Of a stretch of DNA of 28,350 bases, positions 9,233-17,911 are shown in pieces. Position 1 is the stretch's first letter. Every line of letters starts with the position of its first letter. Position numbers and translations under genes: made by a program. The notes beneath the pieces are model-generated. The model made no database searches, was not told where the DNA came from, and saw only the letters and a program-made list of their open reading frames with translations. This stretch comes from Emiliania huxleyi CCMP1516 (Eukaryota; Haptophyta; Isochrysidales; Noelaerhabdaceae): positions 1 through 28,350 of the forward strand of contig NW_005197737.1 of assembly GCF_000372725.1 (NCBI RefSeq). Reading direction: 5' to 3'.

Positions 9233-11155
9233 ATGTCTTCCTCGGCTGAGGAGGCCCGTGGCGCTGCGGGCAATCTATCTCCCGCGACCAAACCGCAGGA
9301 CCGCGTACGACTCAACATACACGTGCTGGGCACCGATGATTCGGGTTCAGATGACCATCTCTCGAGCGAGAGACGAGGGACGCCTCACGAGACTCCAGAG
9401 GGCCTAGACCGGGGCGATACCACCCGGTCAGACCACCCTGATCACCTCCACACCACGTTGGAGCGTACCGAGCCCAAGGACGACACCGATGCGCTGGACA
9501 AGCCATCGTCGCCTGGCTCCGCCGAGGTCAGGGCTACGCCAGCTGGAATGCCTTCTGCCAGGCTGCCGGCGAGCCCTCCTTCGGCGGAAGCCTTACTGGA
9601 CCCGAAAGGGTTTGACTTGAACGTGGCAGCGATCAAGCCATCCGCAGTGGACTCGCCTCATGGTTTGAGCACCACGCAACCATCTTTTGACGCCCGAACG
9701 GGCATGCGACCTCACGTCCCTGCCGAGGACGTCACGGGATTCTCGACCGACGGCATGGAGGCGCTACAGCTGCAGGTGCAACAGTTTGTGCAGTGCGCTG
9801 AGGAGGGCACAGCCGCGCTCATGCCCAACGATGTTGGAGTCATCGTCAGGCTCGCCTCTGATCTGCACGGCGCATCGCGCCGCTGCGTGTTCACCACCGC
9901 CCACCGAGCCCAGGGCGCAGATGAGAAGTGTGTGGCCTTCGCCTACATCCCTCACCGCACCGACGCGTGGCCTACGCCGCAGCGGGTTCAAGGTTGCGAG
10001 CTCTTCACGCACCTCTTCGTGTCGCTCACCCGCGCCTCTCTCCTGTGTGCGCTCTACACCATCACCGGGGAGCTGTACGATCACCTTTGCGCTTTGGTGC
10101 CGGAGCTCAAGAACATCCCGCCGGACGAGCCTACTCGCGCGACGGTGGGCTCTGCCCAACTTCAAATAACGTTGCAGCCCAGCCCTCGTCTCCCCTCGGT
10201 TCCGCCTCCCGCCCCCGCTGCTACGCTCGTGGCTGTTGTTGAGGATGTCGCTTCCATCGAGCCCGGTGACAGTGACGCCGCCCCCGAAGCACCCTCCTCG
10301 TGCCCCGAGCTGGACGCCGGTGCGACCGACAAGGATGCCGTCGAGCGATTCCAGGAGCTGCCTCGGGACGATGGTGGTGTGGACGGCGCCGACCCCGCGC
10401 ACACCTCCTCCCCCGCTGCCAAGCGTCGCCTCCCCGGCTTCGACGCCATCACATTTTCCGAGGCCGACGGCGCGTACAACCCGTTCGGGCTGTGTAGCAG
10501 CATTTGCGTCGCCTGTGCACATGGCTTCGTGCATCTTCCGCTCCAGGAGGGCCGTCCAGGCGACCCGTGCGAGCGCACCCTTCTCGATGGCAAGCTCGTC
10601 GCGCCTGCCGTGGTACTGCAGGAGCTCCAGCACCATGGCGTTCAAGGTGAATGCTGCCAACGTGCGGACTGTGCGGCGCACTCCCGTGCGTGGGCTCAGC
10701 AGTTCCGTGCGAAATGCCAGGCATCTCACGCCTCGGAGGGCGGCGTAGGCAAGACCGAGGCGGCCGTCGAGACAGCGCTTTCTGCCACGGTTCGCGATTG
10801 GACCACACAGCTGAACGTGGTACTCTTGAAGCGCGAGTTCCTGCTGGTCGTCGTACCTCGCTCCCTCCCGACCCCTCCGTTGAAAGAAACTGAGGGAGGT
10901 GTGCACACGATGGGCCGAATCACTACGCGCCGCAAACCTCGCGTTGACTATCGCGAATCGCCCGCTGCAGACGTGGACAATTGCACCTGGGGGCACACGT
11001 TATTTCACCGTCGCTTCCCAGGGGTTCATGTGGTCACACGCGACGGCGAGCCATTCCTCGCCATTGCCCGGGATCTCGGCTTGGTGTCGTGTGTCGCCGT
11101 GTCAGAAAAAATTAAATCCACCCAGGAATTTTTTCCCCAGCAAAAAAAAGGATGA
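9233..11155 (+). CDS. Orphan 640-residue protein, intronless
   Basis: This is an open frame of 641 codons with no intron needed, in a region of more even base composition than its neighbours. I do not recognise a family. The first 150 residues are Ser/Asp/Pro-rich and probably disordered. A middle segment (about 175-310) looks globular (VQQFVQCAEEGTAALMP, LFTHLFVSLTRASLLCALY, ITGELYDHLCALVPELK). It is followed by a second acidic, Pro-rich linker. Residues about 420-485 are Cys/His-rich (CSSICVACAHGF ... CERTLLDG ... GECCQRADCAAH) and could bind zinc. The end is basic (ITTRRKPRVDYR) and finishes with Lys residues. The start follows two dyad repeats and the context ACAAATATG. It may be lineage-specific or the cargo of a mobile element, since foldback repeats begin 55 bp after its stop. 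Confidence 0.6.
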   Translation: MSSSAEEARGAAGNLSPATKPQDRVRLNIHVLGTDDSGSDDHLSSERRGTPHETPEGLDRGDTTRSDHPDHLHTTLERTEPKDDTDALDKPSSPGSAEVRATPAGMPSARLPASPPSAEALLDPKGFDLNVAAIKPSAVDSPHGLSTTQPSFDARTGMRPHVPAEDVTGFSTDGMEALQLQVQQFVQCAEEGTAALMPNDVGVIVRLASDLHGASRRCVFTTAHRAQGADEKCVAFAYIPHRTDAWPTPQRVQGCELFTHLFVSLTRASLLCALYTITGELYDHLCALVPELKNIPPDEPTRATVGSAQLQITLQPSPRLPSVPPPAPAATLVAVVEDVASIEPGDSDAAPEAPSSCPELDAGATDKDAVERFQELPRDDGGVDGADPAHTSSPAAKRRLPGFDAITFSEADGAYNPFGLCSSICVACAHGFVHLPLQEGRPGDPCERTLLDGKLVAPAVVLQELQHHGVQGECCQRADCAAHSRAWAQQFRAKCQASHASEGGVGKTEAAVETALSATVRDWTTQLNVVLLKREFLLVVVPRSLPTPPLKETEGGVHTMGRITTRRKPRVDYRESPAADVDNCTWGHTLFHRRFPGVHVVTRDGEPFLAIARDLGLVSCVAVSEKIKSTQEFFPQQKKG

Positions 11156-11210
11156 CAGAAGTCTGCCTTCAGGTAGTGAATGCCCCTGAGTCAGTGGGAA
11201 TACTCACCGA

Positions 11211-11401
11211 AACTCGGGGCCATTTAGCGACAACTCGGGGCCGGCCTCGAGTTGTGGCGAAATGGCCTCGAGTTATCGCGCGATGACTCGAGGCCTTTTT
11301 GCAAAAACTCGAGGCCGGCCTCGAGTTGTCGCGAAATGGCCTCGAGTTTTTGTGAATTGGCCTCGAGTATTCGCGAAATGACCTCACGAAATGGCCCCGG
11401 G
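11211..11401. repeat. Cluster of palindromic CTCGAGGCC repeats (foldback)
   Basis: About ten copies of the unit ACTCGAGGCC or its complement are arranged as nested inverted pairs. They include two 22-bp palindromes at 11232-11253 (one mismatch) and 11306-11327 (perfect), each flanked by arms of the form GCGAAATGGCCTCGAGTT. XhoI-like CTCGAG cores recur throughout. The DNA can fold into a long branched hairpin. Confidence 0.8.
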
Positions 11402-11487
11402 TCTTCGAATTTTCAACATTTTCGAACCTCCGAGGTCAAATTTCACACACACACAAAACACTTGCGACCGGATGCGAAGGGGAAAAG

Positions 11488-11575
11488 GGACCGGACCGGA
11501 CCGGACCACAGGACCACTGGACCGGACCACAGGACCACTGGACCGGACCACAGGACCACAGGACCACAGGACCAC
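11488..11575. repeat. GGACC minisatellite
   Basis: Tandem units of GGACCGGACCACAGGACCAC with 8-bp sub-units GGACCACA are repeated for about 88 bp between the two palindrome clusters. No coding role is apparent. Confidence 0.8.
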
Positions 11576-11826
11576 TTACGTACGGCTCACTCACGTGCTT
11601 ACGACGACTCTATCACATACAACAGAGATTTGTTCAATCAATGGTCACAAAGTCGGCGCGGATTTCTTCCGGGGCACTTATCGTCGCCCCCGCGCACGTG
11701 TCCCGCAAGCGGTACAGCCATCAACAACGACCGACAGTGGCTACGATAGTGATCCGCAAACCAGAGGAAGGCGATATGAAAGGAACAGGGAGTGGAGGGA
11801 GCAGCTCCAAGCATTATAGCGCCGAA

Positions 11827-11890
11827 ACCCGAGGCCAAATCGCGAATACCCGAGGCCGGCCTCGGGTTTTTTTGCGATTTGGCCTCGGGT
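11827..11890. repeat. Second foldback cluster, CCCGAGGCC variant
   Basis: Perfect 17-bp outer arms, ACCCGAGGCCAAATCGC at 11827-11843 and its complement at 11874-11890, enclose a perfect 20-bp palindrome at 11848-11867. The architecture (outer arm, central palindrome, outer arm) is the same as in the 11211-11401 cluster, with CCCGAG replacing CTCGAG consistently on both arms. Confidence 0.85.
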
Positions 11891-12025
11891 CGCCGCGCGG
11901 GTCGCGGCGCCACAACCTCAACGACCAAGTGGCGTAGTGCGCGTGGGAATGGCCGCCAGCACGGCAAGGAGGCACTCCCCCTCAAGGAGGCTGCGGCGAT
12001 GACTCACACAAACACACACATAAAT

Positions 12026-12556
12026 TTAGACATCAAGTTTGTCGGCACGGATCTCGATTGGCTCGCTGACCTCCCCCCCATTGTACGTGCGCGTCAGGCG
12101 ATAGAAATCGCAGCCATACAGGCCGATGGCAACGGCGTCGGAGACGTCGTCTGGGAGCTTGATCTTGCGGCCCGCCTGTGTCCGCATGTGGTCCGACCCG
12201 AGGGTCCGGCCGAGGATCGTCTCCACACGGTCCCTCACGTCGGACTTGCTAGTACCCTCGCCGTCCTTGAACTTGAGCCCCGACTCCTTAGCCTTCCACG
12301 AGACCGGCAGCCACGAGTGCACAATCTCGGGAGGGTGAGGGACGGAGCTGGCAAACTCCTTGATCACGCCGCGGACCTCGTGGTTTACCGAGTGGCCTTG
12401 GCCGACCGCGCCGCTCATCGGCGCGCCGGCTCGAGCCGGCGCGCCGTCAGGCGGGGAGCCGACTTGGAGGTCGTGGGGAGCGCGCGCGCGCACTTGGAGG
12501 ATGGAGCGCTTCTTGGACCTTGGTTGGTATGGAGTGCGCCGGGTTATTAGCCTCAC
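12026..12556 (-). CDS. RuvC/MOC1-like Holliday junction resolvase fragment
   Basis: The 176-codon frame opens at a non-ATG codon; the first ATG is at the internal APMSGAVGQ. Its C-terminal half reads VHSWLPVSWKAKESGLKFKDG, then SKSDVRDRVETILG, then RKIKLPDDVSDAVAIGLYG. The order WK-GL-KD-S..R followed by DD.SDA.aIgLYG resembles the C-terminal half of RuvC-fold resolvases such as bacterial RuvC and plastid MOC1, where the last acidic residues complete the metal site. The N-terminal part that should carry the first catalytic Asp (DPG region) is not visible here or within 300 bp upstream, so the gene is truncated, has a missed upstream exon, or is a pseudogene. A TATA-like TATAAAAA on the minus strand lies near 12741-12748. 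Family assignment is from pattern memory and is moderate at best. Confidence 0.4.
   Translation of the reverse strand: MRLITRRTPYQPRSKKRSILQVRARAPHDLQVGSPPDGAPARAGAPMSGAVGQGHSVNHEVRGVIKEFASSVPHPPEIVHSWLPVSWKAKESGLKFKDGEGTSKSDVRDRVETILGRTLGSDHMRTQAGRKIKLPDDVSDAVAIGLYGCDFYRLTRTYNGGEVSEPIEIRADKLDV
12419..12446. repeat. Perfect 28-bp palindrome inside the resolvase-like ORF
   Basis: The half-site CGGCGCGCCGGCTC is followed by its exact complement, with no spacer. It encodes the residues around APARAGAP in the N-terminal, weakly conserved part of the ORF, and may mark a recombination or insertion scar. Confidence 0.85.
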
Positions 12557-13078
12557 CTCCCGCAGGGCCGGGGAGCTCTAAGTCCTAAGAAGCGCACCCA
12601 GCGGGCCGGATGCTCGGGATCTGGGCTGCGGGCTACAGAGCCCTAACCCTGGGGGCTGGGGGTAAAGAAAGAAAGAAAATACAAACACGCCAAGGGAGGG
12701 ATGGGAGGACGGCACGCCGCCACCACACTGCACACAGGGATTTTTATAAGGAGAGGAGTGTGGTGCTACATGCACATGCGCATGACATGTGCATGTAGCC
12801 GTCGCCCACCCTCGCTGCATGGTTGGCCGCGTCTTTCTCTAACCGGGTATCCGTGTGCAGACTCTCGGCCCGGGAGGATAGTGAGTGACCGTCTACAGTA
12901 GGCTAAACGGTGCTAAACCGCCCTGGGTTAGGGGGCGCTAAACCACCCTAACCCACCCCGTTCCATAGTCTCTCTAATATCCCTTTGCAGACTCGCGGCC
13001 CGGGGAGAACCGAGCTTCTTGCCCCCCCCCCCCCCCCACCCACCCCCCCCGGGGGGTGGAGCACTTGGATCTGGGCTG
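12557..13078. other. Spacer between resolvase-like ORF and CX9C gene
   Basis: Non-coding as far as I can see. It holds a GAAA microsatellite (about 12663-12678), the 14-bp hairpin, a pair GGGTTAGGG/CCCTAACCC forming a stem at about 12926-12955, and an imperfect direct repeat of GCAGACTCTCGGCCCGGGAG at about 12858 and 12987. A C homopolymer at 13022-13037 precedes the next gene. Confidence 0.5.
12765..12799. repeat. Perfect 14-bp hairpin
   Basis: GCTACATGCACATG at 12765-12778 pairs perfectly with 12786-12799 across a 7-nt loop. It sits in the spacer upstream of the resolvase-like ORF and the CX9C gene. There is no poly-T tract to suggest a terminator. Confidence 0.8.
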
Positions 13079-13339
13079 ATGTCGCGTTCGATCCTCCGCA
13101 GGGACTCGGGCCCTGCCCGTGCGTGCACCAATACTCTCGACGCGCTGCATCGGTGTAAACGCGAGCTCGGGCTGATGCCAAGCCAGTGCTATCCGCGTAA
13201 ATCTTATTCTGGCGCCTGCGATGCAGCCGAGTTTGAGCTGAAGCGATGTATGGCACACGCTGTCGATCCGGCCTCCGCGCGGGTCCTATACGATGCGTCC
13301 CAGGCGCCGCCAGAACACATCTACCGCGAGAGCACTTAA
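13079..13339 (+). CDS. Twin CX9C (CHCH-type) mitochondrial protein
   Basis: This 86-residue protein has two exact CX9C motifs, Cys16-Cys26 (CTNTLDALHRC) and Cys47-Cys57 (CDAAEFELKRC), plus an extra Cys37 in the linker (MPSQCYP). Such proteins fold as a disulfide-clamped helical hairpin in the mitochondrial intermembrane space after Mia40 oxidation. Many assist cytochrome oxidase or other respiratory complex assembly. Size and spacing fit the COX19/CMC/COX23-like group, but I cannot choose a member. The start is the first ATG in frame, and the N-terminus is short and basic as usual for the family. An upstream exon cannot be excluded. The gene is short and would be missed by a length cutoff. 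Confidence 0.75.
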   Translation: MSRSILRRDSGPARACTNTLDALHRCKRELGLMPSQCYPRKSYSGACDAAEFELKRCMAHAVDPASARVLYDASQAPPEHIYREST

Positions 13340-14082
13340 TAGAGCGGAGAGAGGGCTGATCTACCACGACTCGCCTCACCTCAGGACCGGCAAACTCGAG
13401 TGGCGGCGAACGCTCGAATACAGAGAAAGCTGCAAAAGATCCATGTGCCGTGCACTCCGTGAATTCGCAGGTCACGGGCCGGCCTGGCGCGGGCTGGCCT
13501 AGCGCCGCAACCTCTGCTTGGTCACTCGATACGCGGGGCTCGGGCCCGCACCGCACGGCCGTCGATTGGCAGCGCCTCTCTGTCTCTCTCGGCGGCCCTG
13601 TTGTGACCAAACGAAGCCGATTTTCTCAGCGAGAGGGGCTCATACTCAAAACCCCCGAATATACGTACACCACAACAGACCCACACTGCTCACTGGCCGC
13701 AGGGTTTCGTGCTGGCGCCACACATTTGCCATGACAATGCTCTGATTCGGGGTGATCGTGATGCCGCGGTGTGTGCGCTGCGGACACGCCGTGCGGACAG
13801 CGCGCCGGCGTGGCCGTGGAGAGAGACGATCAGAAAAAGTCCGCAAAATGAGAACCGGAGAGAGCGTCGGAAGAGTAAGCGCGTCCAGCGTGCTTCAGAT
13901 TGCTCTTCCTGGGCGTCTGTGCCAAAGGGCCGCAGCTGCATCCAAGGAGGCGCCAAGCCTCCCCGTGCTGCGCCTCCCTCCCTCGCCTCCCTGTCCTCGC
14001 CGCACGACGCCCCGGCCCGGCTCTGCAGTGTGGTGCCGCCGAACGAAGTCCCGCACCTACGAGAGCAGGGAGCTCTGGGCGA
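13340..14082. other. Spacer after CX9C gene, no gene seen
   Basis: Several medium open frames exist on both strands, but all are Arg/Pro/Ala-rich with no recognisable domains. The region probably contains the 3' ends of the convergent CX9C and sulfotransferase genes. Confidence 0.4.
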
Positions 14083-15611
14083 TCACAGCGGGCCCGAGCA
14101 GGCTGGCTCGGCGCGGGTGCGGGCGGCGGCGCGGCTCACCCCTGCCGGCTCCAGCTGCCCGTGCTGCCTCCAGACGGGCCCCATCACCGCCTGGTCCGCC
14201 ACGAAGCAGGCGCGCGGAGAGGAGAAGTTCTGCTCGGCGGCGTGCGCCCACTTGCCCTCGTAGTCGGAGCAGCCGGCGTCCGCCTACTCCCGCGGCGCGT
14301 CCCGCCTGAGAGAGGGAAGAGAGCGGCGGCTCCAAGGCGAGGGCCGCCTTGGCGCCGCCTCGCGCGCGGGGCCGGAGGAGCTCGGCGAGGCGGCGGCGGG
14401 CTGGCGAGGCGCAGCCGCCGGGCCGGCGCACCCAGTGGCAGGCGTCTCTGCGGCCTGCCCGCCCCGCCTCGCCCCGCCTCGCCTCGCCCCACACGCCTCC
14501 CCGCCCCTTGAGCGCCGCCAGCTCTGCGAGGAAACCGGGCCCCGCTTCGGCGATCGACGCGTTGAGGCGGCGGCTGGCCTCGCGGTACAGGAGCGAGTCG
14601 ACGGGCGCGTACCGCCGCATCAGCGCGGCGCACTCGCCCATGTCCGGGCACACTCTCCTCAGGATGCGTCTCCGCTCGTCGCGCCTCGACGCGCCCCGCA
14701 GGTAGCACCACCAGTTGCTCTCCGTCGCTGGCTCGGCCCGCATGCAGCCGGGCTGCACCGTCGCGGCGGCGCTGAGGGCGACCTGGCGTGCAGAGAGGTG
14801 GCGGGGTGGGAGGGCGGCGAAGCGCATCGCCGCAGACCAGGGCAGGCCGAGGCACGGAGGTGGGGGGCGCCTCCTCTCCCCAGCCGAGCCGGCGCAGCAC
14901 CAGCAGAGCGCTCTCGTCGAAGCGCTCGGTCGTGCCGACCACGTCGTACGACCGCAGCGACCGCCACGCAGCGGCCGCCCGCGCCGTCGCGTTGTGGTCT
15001 CCTCCTCGCCACCGCGCCGCCCACGCCGTCCGCTCCTCATGCACGAGTGGGCAATACGCGGCGGTGTTGGCCGAGCGCGAGTAGAGCAGGATCTCTGCCT
15101 GCAGGTTGGGCGACACCGCGACCCACTGCGAAAAGTTGTGCCCGAAGCGCCTGCCATCTCGCGCCTGCCGAGCGGCGACGATCCACGTGAAGAAGGAGAG
15201 GTAGTAGTCGAGCGGACTCCGAAAGCGCACAGTCAGGAGCATTTTCATCGGCACGCTCCGCTCTCGCCACACCCTCCGCAGCGCCACGAGCTGGCGCAGC
15301 CGCCTCCGCCAAGGAATGCCGTAGTCGATGTAGCTGTGCGCCTCGATGCACAGCCGGGGAGGCGGCGCCTCGGGCGAGAGTCGAAGGAGCGCGTGCACAG
15401 TGGAGTTCCATGCGGCCGAGTTTTGTGAGAAGCCCCAGTACATGCAGTGGCCAGCACGCTCAGCCTGCGTCAGCACCGATCGGAAGGAGGTGCCACCGTT
15501 CTTTTCAATGTGCCGGTCGACCAGAAGGACGCCGGAGGCAGCGTGCATTCGATGGCAGCGCCGGCGCGTGCGGCGGGCTCTACCTCCTTTCGAAAAGAGA
15601 ATTTTCGACAT
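14083..15611 (-). CDS. Sulfotransferase-like protein, three exons
   Basis: Exon 1 is 15611-14838, exon 2 is 14782-14495 and exon 3 is 14283-14083, all phase 0, giving about 420 residues. P-loop sulfotransferases move sulfate from PAPS to sugars or other acceptors in the Golgi. The 5'-phosphosulfate loop is HIEKNGGTSFR (about 34-44), and the 3'-phosphate region TVRFRSPLDYYLSFF follows at about 127-141. Later exons hold several Cys (CMRAEPATESNWWCYLRG, VCPDMGECAALM, AGCSDYEGKWAHAAEQNF), as expected for a lumenal domain. Intron 1 (14783-14837) is only 55 nt and GT-AG. Intron 2 (14284-14494) is GT-AG with acceptor GAGTAG. The start is uncertain: ATG at 15611 (MSKILFSKGG) or at 15548 (MHAASGVLLVDRHIEK). 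No clear signal anchor is visible. It is divergently paired with the next sulfotransferase. Confidence 0.7.
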
Positions 15612-16070
15612 GCCGCGTCCCTCGATGGGCAAGGGTGCCGTCCTCCCATTCCATTCCCTCCCTTGGGTTGTCTGTTTTCTTTCTTTCTTTCTTTGCAAGG
15701 GACTGGCGCGCACTGGCACCAACACAGATACACACGAAAAGAGAATTCGAGCGGACTCTTAGAGATACACGTGAGTTCGTGTTTTTTTTTGGAGGTGTCT
15801 TCTTCTTCGTGTTTGCCAAAACCCTGGGTGACCGTCGTGACAAACGAAACCGGCCGGCGCTTCATGACCGTGGACCGTGGTACCTAGGCTTGCCGCGAAA
15901 CTGCCGCGTCCGGCTGTTGATGAACACGCACACGGCACGCCCAACCTTGTTGTTGAGAAGAAAATTCACGCAGGGGTTGATCAGAACCGGGAAAAAGTAA
16001 CTGAAACTCAATACGCGCGATTCCGCGCTCAAAGTTTCACTCAATCCCGCTCAATGTGAGTGCATAAAAT
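15612..16070. promoter_or_regulatory. Divergent promoter region of the sulfotransferase pair
   Basis: This 459-bp head-to-head spacer contains a TTTC microsatellite (about 15679-15695), a T run at 15782-15790, and an AT-rich CATAAAATATG just before the 16071 start. No ORF with domain similarity was found. Confidence 0.45.
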
Positions 16071-17147
16071 ATGTGGCAAACGGCCCTGCTCGCGCTGCTG
16101 CAGTTCGGTGTCTTCCGCGCCGCCTCCGCTGCAAGCGTGCACGACGGCCCCATTTTCGCCTTTGTCGCCTTCGACAAGGTGGGCTCGACGTCGCTTCGAC
16201 AGATCCTGCGGACCCGTGAGAAGCTGCACAACCACTCGGGAGTTCTGGACGATCACGCGGCATGGGACACTGACCGCGAGGACGGAATTGCCCATCCCAT
16301 CTGCGATCCAATCGTGGACCAGTTCAAGGGCGGCTGCCAGGACGTGGACAACTACGCCTCTGTCAACATTGGTGCCCACGACGTGCGAGGCTTCCACTTT
16401 TGCGAGAGGCAGCGGCGCCCGTGCAGGTACTTTACGCTGCTCCGCCACCCGATCGAGCGCCTCCGGTCGGCGCACTCCTATTTTTGCGAGGGTTGCAAGG
16501 AAGGCGGCCGCCAGTGCGTCGGCGGGCGCGATGTGCAGCAGTGGGGAGGGGCGCTCACGTGCCCAAACATGAGCCTCGCGGCGTACGCGCGGGCCATCGG
16601 GCCGGTGTACACGCGCACCTTTGCACACAAGGCGGAGGGCGAGCCTCTCGAGGGGCCGCTTGAGGCTGCCGTCCTCGAGATCGTCGATTTGACCGGACTC
16701 GGCCGCTCGAAGGTGCGGGATATTGTGCGGCGGCAGACTCCGACCCGCGAGGCGGCGTATCGCGCGCTCGACCAATACTACGAGGGGTCCGGGCCCTTCC
16801 GCGGTGTGGCGGAGCTTGAGGGGGGGGCTACTTTGGCGCAGACGCCGGTGGAGGCTGCAGATGCGTGGCTCCAGGGAATTTGCACGCTGCTGATTGAGCC
16901 GGGGGATAGTGGCAGCCCGACGCTCATTGCTCAGCTGGCGAGGTGGATGGGGGACCGGCTCTTCGAGGAGAAGATGGCGCATCGGCTCACGCACAAGAAC
17001 GTCCACGAGCACGGCTCTGGGACGAGAGCGGCGGATGCACAGGTGGCGGCGGAGCTCAGCCAGGACATCGAGCTGTACCGTCGCGTGAAGGAGCGGTTTG
17101 ACCGAGGGGAGTCGTGCACGAGCTATAGGGTACCCCTAGGATTCTGA
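16071..17147 (+). CDS. Secretory sulfotransferase family protein, intronless
   Basis: This 358-residue protein opens with a signal peptide (MWQTALLALLQFGVFRAASA), so it is lumenal or secreted. The PAPS 5'-loop is FDKVGSTSLRQIL (about 34-46) and the 3'-phosphate motif YFTLLRHPIERLRSAHSYF lies at about 120-138, with the conserved Arg-x-Pro-x-x-Arg pattern. Many Cys suggest disulfides (FCEGCKEGGRQC). The end has DIELYRRVKERFD, typical of carbohydrate sulfotransferases of the Sulfotransfer_2/heparan type. The acceptor sugar cannot be told. Unlike its divergent neighbour it needs no intron, and the two proteins share only the core motifs, so they are not a recent duplicate. Confidence 0.82.
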   Translation: MWQTALLALLQFGVFRAASAASVHDGPIFAFVAFDKVGSTSLRQILRTREKLHNHSGVLDDHAAWDTDREDGIAHPICDPIVDQFKGGCQDVDNYASVNIGAHDVRGFHFCERQRRPCRYFTLLRHPIERLRSAHSYFCEGCKEGGRQCVGGRDVQQWGGALTCPNMSLAAYARAIGPVYTRTFAHKAEGEPLEGPLEAAVLEIVDLTGLGRSKVRDIVRRQTPTREAAYRALDQYYEGSGPFRGVAELEGGATLAQTPVEAADAWLQGICTLLIEPGDSGSPTLIAQLARWMGDRLFEEKMAHRLTHKNVHEHGSGTRAADAQVAAELSQDIELYRRVKERFDRGESCTSYRVPLGF

Positions 17148-17911
17148 GGACCGGGGTTTTTAACGCCCTTTTATAAGAAATGAGGTCCTTCTCAATAAGA
17201 TGGCACTGACCACTGTGGACAGCGCCATTAAGGAGGCATTTCTTCTCAATTACAAGGGTCTTGTTTCTTATGGTGTACCTGTGTTAGTGCCAGTGCGCAC
17301 CAGTCCCGTGCCCAGTGTTGTGCGAGGGAGTTTTTCCCTCCCACCATCCCGGCCGGCCTCCTCCGTTCTAGCCCCAACTACCACACACCACCACCGACCT
17401 CCCCGCGCCCCCACACGCCGGCCCCGCGCACCCACGCCACCACCATCGCCCACGTCGCCCTCCCGGCCCCCCACCCCGCGCCCCAGGCTCTTCATAGCTC
17501 CGCTCGGAGCGTCCTGGCGCCGCCTCCCCAACCGCTGCGGCCCACGCGGCCGCCGGGCGGCGCGACGGCGGCTACCGGCCGGCATAGCCCTTCCAGCGCC
17601 GGCCGGGGGCTGCGGCGGCGCGCGGCGCGCGGCGGGCAAGCTGCCTGCTGGCGGGCGGCGCTTCTAGTCGTGATTTTAGTGCCGCGTAGGTCGCCCTTCG
17701 GCCACTTCTCGGGCGTGCGGCCGCAGCGCGGCGAGAAGGCGGCACGCTCGGCCCGCTGGCGGAGGTGAAGCCCCCCAGAGCGGGAGCTGGCGGGCCGGGG
17801 GCGTCGGGCGGGTGCGCGGCGGCACCCGTGCCACCGGGACGGGCCGTGGTGGCCCGTATGGCGGCCGTGAAGGGCCGTTTGGTGCGCCCCGGCGGCCTCC
17901 ACTGCACGGCG
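17148..17911. other. Low-complexity intergenic region
   Basis: Pro/Arg-rich open frames reflect CCC/CGC bias. No domain or splice pattern was recognised. The region leads into the dispersed repeats that begin at about 17912. Confidence 0.4.

Noticed and set aside
9764..10996. A 410-codon minus-strand frame inside the orphan gene
   Set aside because: The plus-strand frame is longer, with better amino-acid balance and an upstream dyad region. The antisense frame has the composition of a shadow, though with an orphan gene this is not certain.
11488..11575. Possible coding repeats in the GGACC minisatellite
   Set aside because: Frames differ in phase along the array and no flanking coding context exists.
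12905..12955. TTAGGG/CCCTAA-like strings suggesting telomeric DNA
   Set aside because: There are only single copies forming a small stem, not an array. An interstitial telomere is not supported.
13752..14309. CRCGH-like motif (MPRCVRCGHAV) as a small zinc protein
   Set aside because: Only the first few residues look interesting. The rest is Arg-rich and overlaps the 3' end of the minus-strand sulfotransferase.
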